64,000 nt of DNA from Pithys albifrons albifrons (taxonomy: Eukaryota > Chordata > Aves > Passeriformes > Thamnophilidae). The stretch lies in contig NC_092471.1 of NCBI RefSeq assembly GCF_047495875.1, forward strand, positions 5,911,001 through 5,975,000. The letters are read 5' to 3'. Shown here in pieces: positions 45,421 to 57,729 of the stretch. The translations under genes were made by a program, and so were the position numbers. The first letter of the stretch is position 1. The number at the start of each line of letters is the position of its first letter. Below the pieces are notes generated by a model. It was not told the origin of the DNA and ran no database searches. It was given only the letters and a program-made list of their open reading frames with translations.

Positions 45421-48400
45421 CAAAAATCTTTGTGTGCATGTGAAAAATGAACCACAAGTGTGAGACTTGACTCTGCTTTTGTTCCCTGCAGTTCCCAGGA
45501 CCCTGCTGAGGTACAGCCCCAAGAAACTGAGGCTGCTCACAGACACAGCATTGGGAGAGATGTGTTAAACAACAGGATGCTACAGATGGACTAAAGGGAC
45601 ACAACATAGATGCTGGGGTTAATTAGGGCTCATTTTGCCCTTGGTGAAGTTGCAGCATTGGGCCAAAGTTCCAGCAGAGAAAATTTAGAGGAAATTTACC
45701 TCTGTAGTGTTTCTGAAAATTCAGGCAATGAAAAGCAAGGAAATACCAGGACCCACATCCTCTTAGATGGAGCTGAGACAAATCAGAACACCAGCAAAAA
45801 GAAGAAGAAAAAAAATAAAAGGACCCAGTGTCCAGAGATGTCTCTGGTTAAAATACTTTACCTGACTCCATGCCACTTTTGAAATAAACCCCATCATATT
45901 CAGCCCCCACAGATCTTCCTGAGGATCTGGGGCTTGGACACTGCAGAAAGTCCAGGTTACTCAGCAGCCCTACCTAAACCCAGGACTGAGGCTCAACTGC
46001 CCCCCACAGAAGTAATGCACTACACATACGGTGCTCCCACTGCTGTCAGACCTCCTGCAATTAAAGCAGAAATGAGCTCTCCACCCTTTGGTGATGGCTC
46101 AGAACTATCAGTAATCAAATGTACTTGGCTGCAGCTGGAGCAAGGACCCATCGGAGCTCCCTTCGCCCCAGCACTGAGAGCTGGAGGAGGGAGCAGGAGC
46201 TGGAGGAAGGCAGAGCCTGGAGAGGAGCCAGAGCATCGCTCAGTGCTCCAGCATGGAGACGGAGGTCTGCAACTCTGCAGCATAGTGTGCAGACTCCTGC
46301 CAAAAGCCCAATTGCACCATCTGCCAAATTAATACTCCTATTTTTAATATCTCGTTTAAAGGGGAATATTAAGGGGGAAAAGGAGAGAAAAATAGACCAC
46401 CACCTTGCTGATTAGATTTGTAAGCTCTGTAAGGAATCACACCAGACATCGGGTCTGCTTCTGTCCTGCCCTCCTGTGATCAATCCTCTCTGCAGAGGTG
46501 CAGAGCTGCCGGGTCGAACACAGGGAAATGCACCACTGAACACCATGCTGCTCCTGCCACTGCTACTTAGAGAGGAGAGCAGAGCAGGGAGACTTGAGGA
46601 GATGAATCAACATGGTTCATTTCTCTGTAAGGAGCTCTTGCCCTGTCCTATTTCCATCCTGAAAGCAGCTCCTGCAACGCTGCTTCTCCTGGAAGGCATG
46701 TAGGAGTTGCATCCTGAACATTAAAGGGAAAGGGGTGAAAGTAGAGAGGAGAGAGAAAGAAGGATGGAAAATCCCTCTGGTGAACAAAACTGGAACACAG
46801 AAGCCATGTGTCAGGGAGGAGACAGCCTGTGGAGTGGGCAGCAGCGGCTGATGCCGAATTAACAGGGGAGCACAAGCGAGAGGCAGATGCTGGGAGACGC
46901 GGCAGCATTAGCAACTGCTGCCGAGCTGGGGCAGGGGCTGATCCTGGCTCCCAGCCAGCCACCGGGTCCCCCTTCCAAGAGTGGCACCTCCTGAGGCTCA
47001 CCCAAGCAGCTCCCGGGCTGAACGGCAGCCACTGCTGCTGATGCTAATGGAATTAAACATTAATATGCTAAACAGAACGAGGAGTGAGAGAGGGGCTTGG
47101 ATTTCTCTAGGTAGCAGACATGTCTGAGGTTAATGCCTGCCAATTCTTATTTGCTCTGCGATGTCAAAATCCATGTCCTTATTAGCCAGCCCATTAGTCC
47201 CCCGAGGCCAGTAGCCCATTAGTTCTGTCCTGGTCCTCGCCAGCACTTATTGCTCTCAAAGAGATTCACTCTCGCCGCCAGGCAGAGTTTTTATAGCTGA
47301 CCTGTTCCCACCTGGCATCCCTGACTGGGAGCCCTTGCAGGGACCAGCCTGGGGCATTACAAAACCAGTCTCATACAGAGTGCTCAGGGAGTGCTGGTTT
47401 TACCTCTGCCGCCCTGGTTGGGTGGCAAGCAGGGTCATCCTGCCTTGTGCTTTGTGATCTGAAAGGTGAGATGAGCTTCCTCACCTTCCTCTTCCTCCTC
47501 CAAAACATTTTGAGTCTGCTTTGATTATCTCATAGTTGATTTGACGGTATGGATAATATGAGACAGGAAACTTGTCTTGTTTGCCTATAAAACACCACTA
47601 TGTACGTAATTAATGCTAATAATTAGCAAGCATAACTATTTGAGACAAAAGATCACAAGCCTCATCAGGCTGCCAATCCCTTAAGCTCAGCATCTGCTGT
47701 GTGTATCGACATGACTGTAGTGAGGGATCTTCAGCCATGGCTCCCACTGACTGGGAGCTGAGGGAGCCACAGAACAAGGACTTTGCACCAGCACAAAGTT
47801 TGATCACTTCATTCTCACCACTGTAAACAGAGACTTGCTGTCAACAGATTGTGAAGCACTTCACTAGTGACACCTGGATCATCATTCCTGTCTTGCAGAT
47901 GGATAAACAAGGCATGCAGGGCACAGAGGGAGCCATGCTTTGGGCTTGATCCAGGTCAGGCAGCATGCTGGGAATCTAACCCAGATTTTCTACAGCACTT
48001 CTATTTCCCAACTTTAAATTTATCCTAATATAAAATATATAAGATTTAAAAGATAAGCAATGCCTTCTTCACCCCCTTCAAGAGAGGAACTACTCACGTT
48101 CATAGTTTTCTTACGTTTACATACCAGGCCGTAGCAGGGAAATGCATTTTCTCCTCCTGCAACCATGTCATTAAATGGTCCAAGCTCAGTTCAGAGCCAC
48201 ATATTCAGTGTGGATAACTTCACAAAAGAAGATCACAAAGACACTAGACAGGAAATTTGCTATAGAAAGTTTCTTCTACCTCCAGGGTAAATATTTCTCC
48301 AGAAGGTCCCCCCTGTGCAGGAAGGATCCTTCCATTTGTTTCCATTCCCAAACCTCAGATTTAGCAAACACTGAAGCAGGTACTTAACTTTAATCAAGCA

Positions 48401-48919
48401 CATTAGTCGCACCATTGAAGTCAAGGGGACTTCTCAGGTGCTTAAAGCGAAGCATGTGATATGAGTGTGATGCTAACCCAAAGGAAGTGATGGCTGATGA
48501 ACACAGAAGAAAAGCAATCAACAAATGAACCAGAACCATCTGGAAATGACTCCCAGCTGGGCAGGCTCCCTTCTTCTCCTTATACTTCTTTGCTTGCTGA
48601 AGAATTTTTCTTTATGAATACAGAGCTCCTGCTGCTGCTACTGCTTTTAAATGGTGCTTAGTAATGCCAGACCCTTGGGGTACACCATAGACAGAGCCTG
48701 AGCCTCCTGCTCACTGCTTGGGCACCTCCAGCCCCAGGACTGAGGGCTGGTAATGGAAGGGAGGTCAAATATTGTCAAGTTTTGGTCCAAGTGGAAAATA
48801 ATCCCACAGCCACCATATGGGGAAGGCTGTGACGAAAACACTCCTGCTTGAGTTAGGCAAATCCAAACTCAAACCATGGCCCAAACATACTGTTGACATC
48901 TATAACGTAATGATGAGTG
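45421..48919. other. Non-coding DNA with regulatory-type texture, no gene recognised
   Basis: About 3.5 kb without a recognised gene. It includes an A-rich run near 45796-45823 and a GC-richer zone at about 46130-46260. The candidate regulatory block 46840-47320 is listed separately. A TAAT cluster (ACGTAATTAATGCTAATAAT) lies near 47603-47625. Open frames are under 135 codons and overlap on both strands. Confidence 0.65.
46840..47320. promoter_or_regulatory. CpG-raised block joined to homeodomain-site cluster
   Basis: The first half (46840-47040) is GC-rich with about 9 CpG sites in 200 bp (AGCGGC, GCCGAA, AGCGAG, GACGCGGC, GCCGAG, ACCGGG, CCCGGG, AACGGC). It passes directly into GCTAATGGAATTAAACATTA and ATATGCTAAACAGAACGAGG, then CTTATTAGCCAGCCCATTAG and GTAGCCCATTAGTTCTG, with further CpG (CCCCGAGG, CTCGCCGCC). 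The direct recurrence of GCCCATTAG 24 bp apart is notable. No TATA box or initiator is obvious. An enhancer or weak promoter is plausible; activity cannot be judged from sequence. Confidence 0.35.
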
Positions 48920-49363
48920 TCCAAAAACGACTATGAAGGTGGTGAAAGGCCTAGAGGGGAAGACTTACAAGGAGCAGCTGAGGTCACTTGGTTTGGTAAT
49001 CCTAGAGAAGAGAAGGTTGATGGGAGATCTCAGAGCAGACTACAACTTCCTCACGAAAGGACGCAGAGGGACAGACACTGACCTCTTCTCTTTGGTGACC
49101 AGTGACAGGACCAAGGGGAATGGCATGAAGCTATGCCAGAGGCAGTTTAACTTGGATATTAGGAAAAGGTTCTTAAACCAGAGGGTGGTTGGGGACTGGA
49201 AAATGCTCTTCAGGGAAGTGGGCATACCATGAAGCCTGTCAGGCTTCAAGTAGTGTTGGACAACACTCTCGAACACATGGTGTGATTCCTGTAGCTGTCT
49301 TGTGCAGGGATAGGAATTGGGCTGTGGATTCCTTACAAAGGAGGATATTTTATATTCTATGTC
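48920..49363 (+). mobile_element. CR1 LINE 3' end, CR1-F-like subfamily
   Basis: A + strand CR1 fragment of a different subfamily from the 5.5, 15 and 32 kb copies. Blocks in order are CCTAGAGAAGAGAAGGTTGA, GACAGACACTGACCTCTTCT, TGGTGACCAGTGACAGGACC, GATATTAGGAAAAGGTTCTT, ACCAGAGGGTGGTTGG, CAAGTAGTGTTGGACAACAC, and GAGGATATTTTATATTCTAT at the end. The TCTTTGGTGACCAGTGACAG block and the GGATATTCTATG ending are typical of that group. It is 5'-truncated; the frame at 48933-49232 lies in this element and is not a host gene. Confidence 0.93.
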
Positions 49364-52300
49364 CTCCAGGGACAACAGGTAATCACGCTACAGGAGCAAT
49401 GTCATGCAGCTCTGCATCCCACATTATTCCGTGATTTCTCTTCCTTGGTTGAGTTGCAGCCCATGTGAGGGCACCTTGAGAAATGCTTCCCACAAAGTGT
49501 TCTCTGAACATCCTCCCTCATCTATCTTCCTGCTTTCTGGACTGGATCCCTCCACACTTAGCAAAGCCAAGTGAGCAGTTCAGAACCAATGCATGAGCAG
49601 GTAGATTTGTGTTCTGATGTAATTGTTAATCTGTGTTAAAAACCTGAATTTTGCAGATTGCCATGGAAAGGTGGCTGTGTACACTTGTGAGTGAAGCTCT
49701 GCACTGAGTACTGTGCCTTGCTCAGCCACCCGTAACCCTGAGAATGAGCACCTGGTAAAAACTGTTCTTCCTAAAAGCTCAAAATTCGTGTTTTACAAAT
49801 AAGCCCTTAAAAATTCACCACTTTCTGCTAGTAAACTACCATAAAGTATTCACAACATTCAAAGTGAATCTGAATGCAAAATAATTCTCCCCTTTTTCAT
49901 GTGAGAAGTTGCAGAAGATATTACCCTCTGCTTCAGTCCTTGGAGGCAGAGCTGGTTTTGAGTAGCTTCTGCATGTTTTCTATTGCTTTTTAAAGACATT
50001 ATAGGTGGCAGTTTGATTTTTATTAATTATTTCTATTGCAGCAAAACATAAGGCTGATCTGATGATGCTCTTATATTGTGTAGGAGTAGCAAATAATGAG
50101 ATTATCAGGTTGTGTACTGCCTATGAAATGCTGTATTTAGGACTTGTAACATTTGTTGCAACATACCCTGTAGACAGTATTATCAGAGCAATGCAAAGAG
50201 AATCCGTAATATTCAGCTGTCTGTTGCTAGCTCCATGACAGGATTATGATGGCAATTCAGGGAAACACATGGACAAGTTTTGGTGTCCTCCCCAAAATGA
50301 ACCACACAGGATGACCATCACAGACAATAAAAAATTAACTATCAGCCATACTTCAAAATGCATCCTTGAATGAGATATACCTTTCAGACATGCAAATGGT
50401 GAGGACTGTGCTTGTCCCGGTGGCCAGCTGGAGGTGACCTCCCGCAGTCTGTTCTGTGAGTGAGTGCTCCTCTTCCATGCCTGTGCAAAGTCACCTCTCC
50501 CAGCATCCAGGATCTGTGGAGATGGTGTGAGTTGTGGTGGCTGACTACACCGGCTGACAGGTCCAAACACTCAAACCAGCTGGGGCACAGCAGGCCCACC
50601 GTTATCTTCAGTATTTTCATCCAGTACCTGCCCTTGTTATCAGGGATGCCAACGTGCCAGACAGGAGATGGTTATCTATTCAAGAACAGGATGCATGAAG
50701 TGAGAGAACTGCTGACAGAGAGAATGTAGCCTACTATTTAAATCCCACTTAAAAATAATGTCTTTTTTAATAAAAGTTCCTTAGGAGAGTCTCTCTTGTG
50801 TACACAAAGCCGTGGGGAGATTTCCCAAAGGGTACAGCAGAGATTACAAGATACAGCTTAGGCTGGAGCATCAGGGGGTGGATGCTTTGAACTCGGGGGG
50901 TTTCTAAAAGCACAAGGGAAATCCTTCCAGAGTTGAAGAATTTTGTAATATTTTAATAGGGGACAAATTACTCAATTTTTTTCACCCTGTGCAGATCTGT
51001 CCAAAGAATCACAAACATTTTTCCTCCCTCAAATCTTTCTCTAGTGAGAGTGTTAACAATTTATCCCCAATTGCCTGACTCCACCTATAGATCTCAAAGC
51101 ACTCGATAAAGTTTCACAGGTTTCATGAGCGCTGTTTTTCAGGGCCAGGGAGAGGTGAAGTGACTTCACTAAAGACCTAACCTAAGTAGTTGAATCAAAA
51201 AAACCCCTTATTATAGTAACACAAAAGCTTCGTTTGAGATGCTACAATTTGACATCATCCCCAAAAATGTAATGCTTTAGGGCATGACTCCATAGCCATT
51301 AACGTTTGTGTAAGACTTTCCATTGACATTGGTGGAAGCTGGGTCTGCCTTTTAAAAGCTATCCTTCAACCACTCAGAGAAACATTTTTTTTCCCCTTCC
51401 CATTTGCAGCTGATGTTCTCCAGCCTGTTTTCTGGAAAGCAACAACTTTTCCATTTTCACATAGACCAACTTTATTTCCATGGTACGCCAGTCTGCTTGG
51501 GATGTCATGGCATGGCTCACAGCAAACACTAACGTGACATGACAGGCAGATGCAACTCGCTGAGCTCTGCCTCAGCAGGACAAGCCAGGGAAGAAGTTTA
51601 AAGCAGCTTTTTTTCCAAGGAAATGTGACTGAGAGGGAGGGGAGAAGGGGAAGACCAAACCCTCCATTTCTGCCTCCAAACAGAGAGATCTAGAGTTTTA
51701 CAGCCAGGTTTTACTACCAGCATGGTGGCATGTCCCCAGAGCCATTGGGAACAGCGAAAGCACCATCATCCAAGCCAGGGACAGCCACAGCATCTCAAGC
51801 CAGGGCAGCATGTCACTCTACACAATTTACCAGCTCATAGTCACTCAGCCAAGTTGTGTGCAAGCTCCTCTCCAAACACCCAAAAGACATTGTCTAACAG
51901 AGGGACAAAAAGAATTAATGGTGTTGCCTACCCAGCTATAATGCCTTGGATTGACAGCAAGACTGACACATAGGGGTGAGTGACAGAAAGAAGGGAGCAT
52001 CCCACACCTGTGATGGCACAGAGTGGCTCATGGATGTCCAGGAAGGTGAACTCATCACCCAGACGGGCTAGACCAGGAAGAGGGTTTGCATTAGGTTCCC
52101 AGGGACCCCTCTGGAAGAGAGTGGGTGGGAGCTGAGTGCCTCCTCCCCTCCCTTCACTGCCAGCTGAGGAGCAGGACCTGGGCACCCCTGCTGGAAGGTA
52201 TGAGCAGCCCCCCCAGGCACTCACTGCTGTGCTGTCACCGCTCTCTGCAGAGGAGTTGGCTCTGCAAAGCACCCTGCCAGACCCTGGTTTTGGTCTCAGA

Positions 52301-53259
52301 GCAGCCATGCAGACTTCTCTGGGAACAGTTGCCATCATCACTTCATTATCTCCCTGTGTGTGCTTTCCTGCTTTCCTAAGACAGCCTGAAAAAACTCCCA
52401 GCAAGAACAAGTGTTGCATCAGGGGTGAAACAGCTCGGTGCAGCTTTGGACTAGAGCCTGCCTTCACAAGGTGTAATATTCCAGCCACACACCAGACACC
52501 ATCACTCCTTGAACAGAGGGAGTATTTATGATGACCCCAGAGCCTGCATTAATTCATTTCCCATGATCCAGAGGCTGGAAGACAATGCTCAGCTTCAACA
52601 GGACGTTGGCTCAAGCCCATATACATCAAAATGTATCTGCAACATCCAAGCTGTCCCCATCTGTTACCCTGACTGTGAAGTTTACAGACGAGAAGCCAGG
52701 AAAGTTATAAAATGCAATATGTAATCTGTGCTCTCCTACAGATGTACAGGGCATGTTTCATTTCTCACACTGTGCATAATCTCACCTGTCCCCATGGTCA
52801 GCCAGTACTGCAGAGACATTGGCATCTGTGCAAAGCTGTTAGCACACCCTGCTCAGTATCAGCAGAATTAAGCTCAGTTCACATCTTGCGGAGCCCCAAA
52901 CATGTACTTTTCAGAATCTTCAAGCAAGTTCAGATTATTAATATCAATATTTATTCATATTCATTAATATCCATTCTATATTGCATGAAATGTCTCAGAA
53001 TCCTATGGAGCACTCTCTGGACTCTCTCTCAGAAGGCAGGATTGCTTCTTCCAGCACATTTTGCAGGACTATATCTCTTCAGCCCGGGCACCAGGAGAGC
53101 TACAGACTGGGCTGGGCAATACCCTGGTCATCCTCTCCCCTCTACCTGAAGTATGACCCTCTCCAAATCTCACTGAACAGGGACATCTCTGTGAGGCTTA
53201 TGACTCCTTTTTGCTGCACAAAGCTTCAGGGGAGCCCAAGAGTTTGTGAGTGCTTCCTC

Positions 53260-53430
53260 CGGGGGTACTGGGGATCGTTTTTGATGCCCTCTGCGCTGGC
53301 CCTGGAGGCGCCACTGCCGCCTGCCTGGAGCAGCCGCCTGGCAGCCGGCACTGCAGCCGCGGAGCAGCCGCTTCCCGGGAAGGGTCGGTGTCAGGATGAA
53401 CAATGACTGCGTGGCAGAGCTGAGAAGCGG
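53260..53430. promoter_or_regulatory. Short CpG-dense GC-rich patch (mini CpG island)
   Basis: By hand count, 53281-53400 is about 72% G+C with 10 CpG sites (observed/expected about 0.65). The wider 53260-53430 stretch has 14 CpGs, against roughly one per 60-100 bp in the surrounding DNA. It contains GGCGCC, GCCGGC, CCGCGG and CCCGGG palindromes and repeated GCAGCCGC units. It is shorter than the 200 bp needed for a formal CpG island. It could be a weak promoter or lncRNA start, or a GC-biased gene-conversion spot. Confidence 0.4.
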
Positions 53431-54159
53431 CACAACAGACTCTCAACACAGAAATTACTCCAGACACAAAGAAAACACCAACAAAGATCATACTCAACAA
53501 AGAGAGGCAGAAATTTCACAGCAGAAGAGAAGAATAGAGACTTTAAAAGCTGCTTTCATTTCACTTTGCAGCTCTGTCCGTGGACAGTAAAACTCCAGAA
53601 ACGTTAGGGCTTGGGGCACACTGCAGGTCACCAGGATTTCCTCATTTATTGCTTATTTCTTACATGAGCTCACTACAAACACAGGAGTCCTCGTCCTCTT
53701 TGCATTGTTTGGAAACAGCGAGAATGAATGGGATCTTTTTTTCCCTCTCCTCTTCCTCTGAAGGGCTACAGTAATGAGCAGAGGATGTAGTTCACTTCTC
53801 TGAGAGGGGAGGCTATTAGAGCTGGTGCTAAACACCCACATCAGAGCGACTGCAAGGCAACGGCTCCCTCCTCTCCTCAGGAAAGTCACAATCCAACAGC
53901 TCCACTCAGAAAGATAAAGAAGGCGGCACTACTAAAGGACACCGCTGAAAGGTCTGACTCCTCCCGGTCCCACGCATGAGCAGTTTCCCTGCATGCAGAG
54001 GTTTTGCTGTGGGTCTGGGGGTCAGCCCCAAGAGATGGAATGGGGTGTCTTCAGGGAGTAGATTCAACAGGAAGATGACACATTCAGTATCCAGATGGAT
54101 ACTAAATTCCCCGAGGAATTTAGGTTCTCTGAAAACGCCTGTCATTAGGCCAGGCTGAG

Positions 54160-54300
54160 ATCTGCTGTGACCCTAAAGAGATTATCACCTTAAAGTAGGT
54201 TAGTGTGTTAATAAATTAATTACGCACTGAGGTAGCCAGTTGTCTGAGGAGAGAAGGATTAAAATTACCTCCTAGATAAATTAGGAGCAAGACATCCTGG
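54160..54300. promoter_or_regulatory. Candidate regulatory patch
   Basis: A compact AT-rich patch with GAGATTATCACC, GTGTTAATAAATTAATTACG, GGATTAAAATTACC and AGATAAATTAGG in a row, including an intact CpG in ATTACGCAC. It lies between GC-richer stretches and contains no repeat. The call is low confidence and based on motif density. Confidence 0.22.
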
Positions 54301-55901
54301 GGGAAAGGCAAAGGAAGGAAGATATGAACCCAAAGGGTTCCTGCAGGAGAGACCTGCCCTGTGTGCCCATCACTGGAGCATGTGCCTTGGTGTTGGGCAC
54401 CCTGCCTGGAGTCAGCATCTCCCATTTTTGGTGACTGCCAGCACCACTATCACCCAGCACACAAACCACATGGGGGACATGGGTACTGGAGGTGATGCCA
54501 ACCTGCAGCTAAAGCTGCCAAAATTTCCAGGGCTGTCACTGAACTCTCAGTGGGTTGAGATAAATGCTCCAGGAGTGCCTCATCCCTCCTCCTCCAAGCA
54601 GGCAGTGATTACTAAGGACATTTCCATGAGCTGTGTATGATCTTTATTTTTTCATGCACAATGACCTTTAAAAGTACTGGCTAAGCTATTTGCATTGCCT
54701 GGCCCAGAGTTCCAACAGACAGCAGGAAGACAAGCATTAACCTTAATGGCTAAATCACTTCATGCCACTGCAAAGATGGAACACTCCCATGAGTTGGCAA
54801 AAGACTGTTTTCATTTGATTATTATATATTTAAGCAGCAACAAGTGTCTCTTAAGCTCAAAGTAACAAGACCGCCAATGCTGCCCTGGTTTTCTGGAGGG
54901 GCAGCCCAGGAAGCACTTTGGGATGCTTTGTGAAGGAGGCAGGACACTTTTGAAGGCACCTTGATGGGATGAGGTGGGGTGGGAGAGCCCATGCTCCAGG
55001 ACTGTCATGCTGCCCTGCAATGGCTTCTCTGCTCCTACTACACAAGAACAGGCATTAGAGGGCTGTAAATCCAGGTTTGACCCCCAAACCACCCTGCAGC
55101 ACTGACTGAAGATTTTTGGAAGTGGGATCTCACACCTTTTTTTAGACACGGTAATGTGTAAGTTGTATTTATAGCCACAGTAAAGAAACCACATAAAGAG
55201 CATGTAAACAATATCACAGTCCCCTTAGCACATGACTTAGGTGAAAATACCTGCTTTAGAGTGGGTTATTTGTGTGTTCATACACACAGAACCAAAAAGG
55301 TGTAAGCAATGCTGAAAATAACTCCTAGAAATTACTCATGGCAAAATGTTGTGTGTTCTTCAGACAGCTCTGATAATTAAAACCTCACTTCCAGTCAAGG
55401 TCAAAATACAGCTCTCATCCAAGGCATGTGTACTTCCATGAAAAGGTTTGAACTGATCTCAAGAAATTCCCATAAAGGACCCATGTGCTGTACCTCTGAC
55501 AGGCACACAGACACCTCAAATAATATGGCTGTTTCCTAACAGCTCCCAGGATTGCTCTGTGATGATTGTGGAAGGGAGATGGCAGCAAACTCTATAGGTA
55601 CCACATGGCAAGGTGTGCATATGTGCTCTGACCCAGCCAGGGCACTCACTCAAGCCTCTCCCCCTTCATCACATCAGCTTTAATGACTGCTTAGAATAAG
55701 ACCTCACAGAGATTGCAGCACCTGTTAAGTCACAGTGTTTTAATTCCAATGTTGAATGGTGCCATTAAGCCACTGGTGTCAATTCTCCCAGTGGGTGGCT
55801 TGCTGCCTAGACAAGCCCTGAGCATGTTCTGGTCCCATGGCTGAGCAGCACCTCTATCTCCATGTATCCATGTGTGCAAGGAGAGCCATGCTGCTGAAAC
55901 C

Positions 55902-56074
55902 ATGCGCAGAATAGCATTCCTCACCTGGCTCTGCCTGCTGCTTGCCTGCTTCTTCTGCTCACCCACCCAAACCTGGGCTGTCCTTGACAAAGACATCCCA
56001 AAAAGAGCATCAGGCAGCAGGACCTTCCAGGCTCACAATCCACTCCTCACACAGACAACAGGGATGACACCATG
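55902..56074 (+). other. Signal-peptide-like open frame, possible first coding exon
   Basis: An ATG in a good context (AAACCATGC, A at -3) opens a frame starting MRRIAFLTWLCLLLACFF. It has a positively charged start, a hydrophobic core of about 15 residues, then a polar stretch CSPTQTWA that could be cleaved after TWA. The rest includes a KR pair (DIPKR) and ends near a donor-like ATG|GTGAGT at 56074/56075. That donor lies inside what looks like a CR1 scrap, and no acceptor, promoter or further exon is visible. I know no secreted protein with this sequence. Chance is more likely than a gene, but it is the best protein-like start in the window. Confidence 0.15.
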
Positions 56075-56110
56075 GTGAGTGAGGTGGAACTAGATGATCT
56101 TTAAGGTCCC
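56050..56110 (+). mobile_element. CR1 LINE 3' scrap
   Basis: The stretch AGGTGGAACTAGATGATCTT followed by TAAGGTCCCTTCTAATACAA is the standard CR1 3' tail block in the + direction. Upstream, CACCATGGTGAGTGAGG can be aligned to the usual GCCCATGGCAGGGGG, so the scrap probably begins near 56050. The terminal octamers are lost. It also supplies the GTGAGT noted in the frame just upstream. Confidence 0.8.
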
Positions 56111-56349
56111 TTCTAATACAAGTCATTGTTCCTGACCCAGGCAAAATACAAACACAAGATGAGTCCTGGTGATGAGTCCAGACCTGCAGCACGGACATGG
56201 AGGGGATATGCAGGCACCTGGAAAAGCTAGCTCCCTACTCAAGAGGTCGAGGGCTACTGGCAGAGGGCACAGGAGACACAGGTAATATCTCCAGCGACCA
56301 GAGGAAGATTTGACACAGGACATCTGTCAAAGCCCTCGTACTACAAACT

Positions 56350-56700
56350 ACTTGAGAGGAAGCATGTGATGGTATTATTGGAGCTTGTATTGTGCTATTC
56401 TTCATGTCCTTTTGTCATTTAAGAGAGACTTTTGTGACAGCATTCACCTATTGCTTGTAATTCCGTGCAGGTTTGTGAAGTGCCCTATTTAAGAAAAAAA
56501 AAAAGCCCATACATTAGATTTCCCCATTCTCATTTTTCATGATGTACAATACTGTCTAAATCAGTTTAAGATCAAGCTTGTACATCATCTCTGGAAATGA
56601 ATACAAATACCTCTTATTCCAGTCAAATTAAATAATCAGGAGATATAGTGGCCATTCGCATATTGAATATGAAGAAACACAAAGCCTAGCGTTTTTTTGC
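56350..56700. promoter_or_regulatory. Candidate regulatory block
   Basis: This AT-rich stretch has no open frame of note. It contains TTGCTTGTAATTCCGTGCAG, CATACATTAGATTTCC, TTTTTCATGATGTAC, CAAATTAAATAATCAGG, and CCATTCGCATATTGAATATG (octamer/POU-like). There is one A-run but no transposon. The texture fits conserved non-coding DNA; conservation is not visible here. Confidence 0.25.
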
Positions 56701-57729
56701 TGCTGTGAAAGGGCCCACACTGCAGCATCTCTGTCCTGGGGTCACCACCCCAGGGAGAGTCAATCCCAGCCAGGAGCAATGCCTCAAGGATTACCTTGGC
56801 CCTGTGTCACAGAGCAAACCCCACAGAGGCACAGCCGGATCAGGATCCCTGGTGCTGTGGGAGCCAAGGAGCATCTCCAGCCCCTTCGCAGCACAGCTGT
56901 GCCCAGCAGCAGCCTCAAGCTGCAGGTGGGCTGTGATGGGGTCCTCAGGAAGCCCCTGCTGCAACTCTTCTCCTCTCCAAAGCCAGAGGGATGCAGACAC
57001 CAAGCATTGCATCTACAGGTTACCAAGGGCCTGGGGGATGCCCGTTGGTCACATTTAAGTTATTATGCACATTTTATCCAAAGCATACCCTGGATCTTAG
57101 CATTCACTGTCAGCCTCTGGTGGGCCAGGCATGCACCACTGTGAGGGCTCCCCACTCCCTTGACCCCACACAGAGCAGTGTAGCTGCTCACAGGACCAGG
57201 GCACAGCTGCACTCTCTGCCCAGGAACAACCATAGGCACCTGAGCTTGCAGAGGGTGCTAACAAGGAGTAACTGTCTCATGGCAGCCTTGGTGGAAAGAG
57301 AGATTATGAAACCACAGAGTGTCCCTCTTGAAAACCAGTACCTCCTTTTAATTAGCTGCAGTTGTTCTAATTGGATGGAAGGAGGAGGAACAGGTGTAGA
57401 GGCTATCAGGAGAAGGCTGGTGGGGCTGCAGGTAGCGAACCCTGGCTGTTCCTGCCTGGGGCCACAGGCATCATTCAGCTTCTGAGACATGAACCTGCAG
57501 GGTGCCACGGCCCTTCAAGGGGCAGTGAGCATGCAGGGCACCCTCATCCTTCCCTGACCACATCTGTCCCCATGGGGCAGGAAGCCCCACAGGTTTTGCT
57601 GGGCAAACCCCTTCCCTGCCTGTACCTTGCATTTCCCTGTCTTTTCCCCTCAGTTCCAGCAGTCAGCTTGGCCACCCAGCTCCCACCTACGTTTTGTATG
57701 CCCAGCCATGCCTCCAGCCATCAGTATTA

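Larger units (their letters stand above)
49364..56049. other. Single-copy non-coding DNA, no gene recognised
   Basis: About 6.7 kb. It includes the CpG-dense patch at 53260-53430 and an AT cluster at 54160-54300, both listed separately. The largest frame is on the minus strand at 51928-52488 (186 codons, Gly/Ser/Pro-rich, no domain). It is matched by a 131-codon frame on the other strand, which is expected of GC-raised non-coding DNA. No transposon is recognised between the CR1 at 49 kb and the one at 56 kb. Confidence 0.65.

Noticed and set aside
48933..49232. 99-codon + strand frame that looks protein-like
   Set aside because: It lies inside the CR1 3' end at 48920-49363, so it is transposon sequence and not a host gene.
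51928..52488. Longest open frame (186 codons, minus strand)
   Set aside because: Gly/Ser/Pro-rich with no domain or family resemblance. It is overlapped by another long frame on the + strand, as expected in GC-raised non-coding DNA, and has no promoter or splice support.
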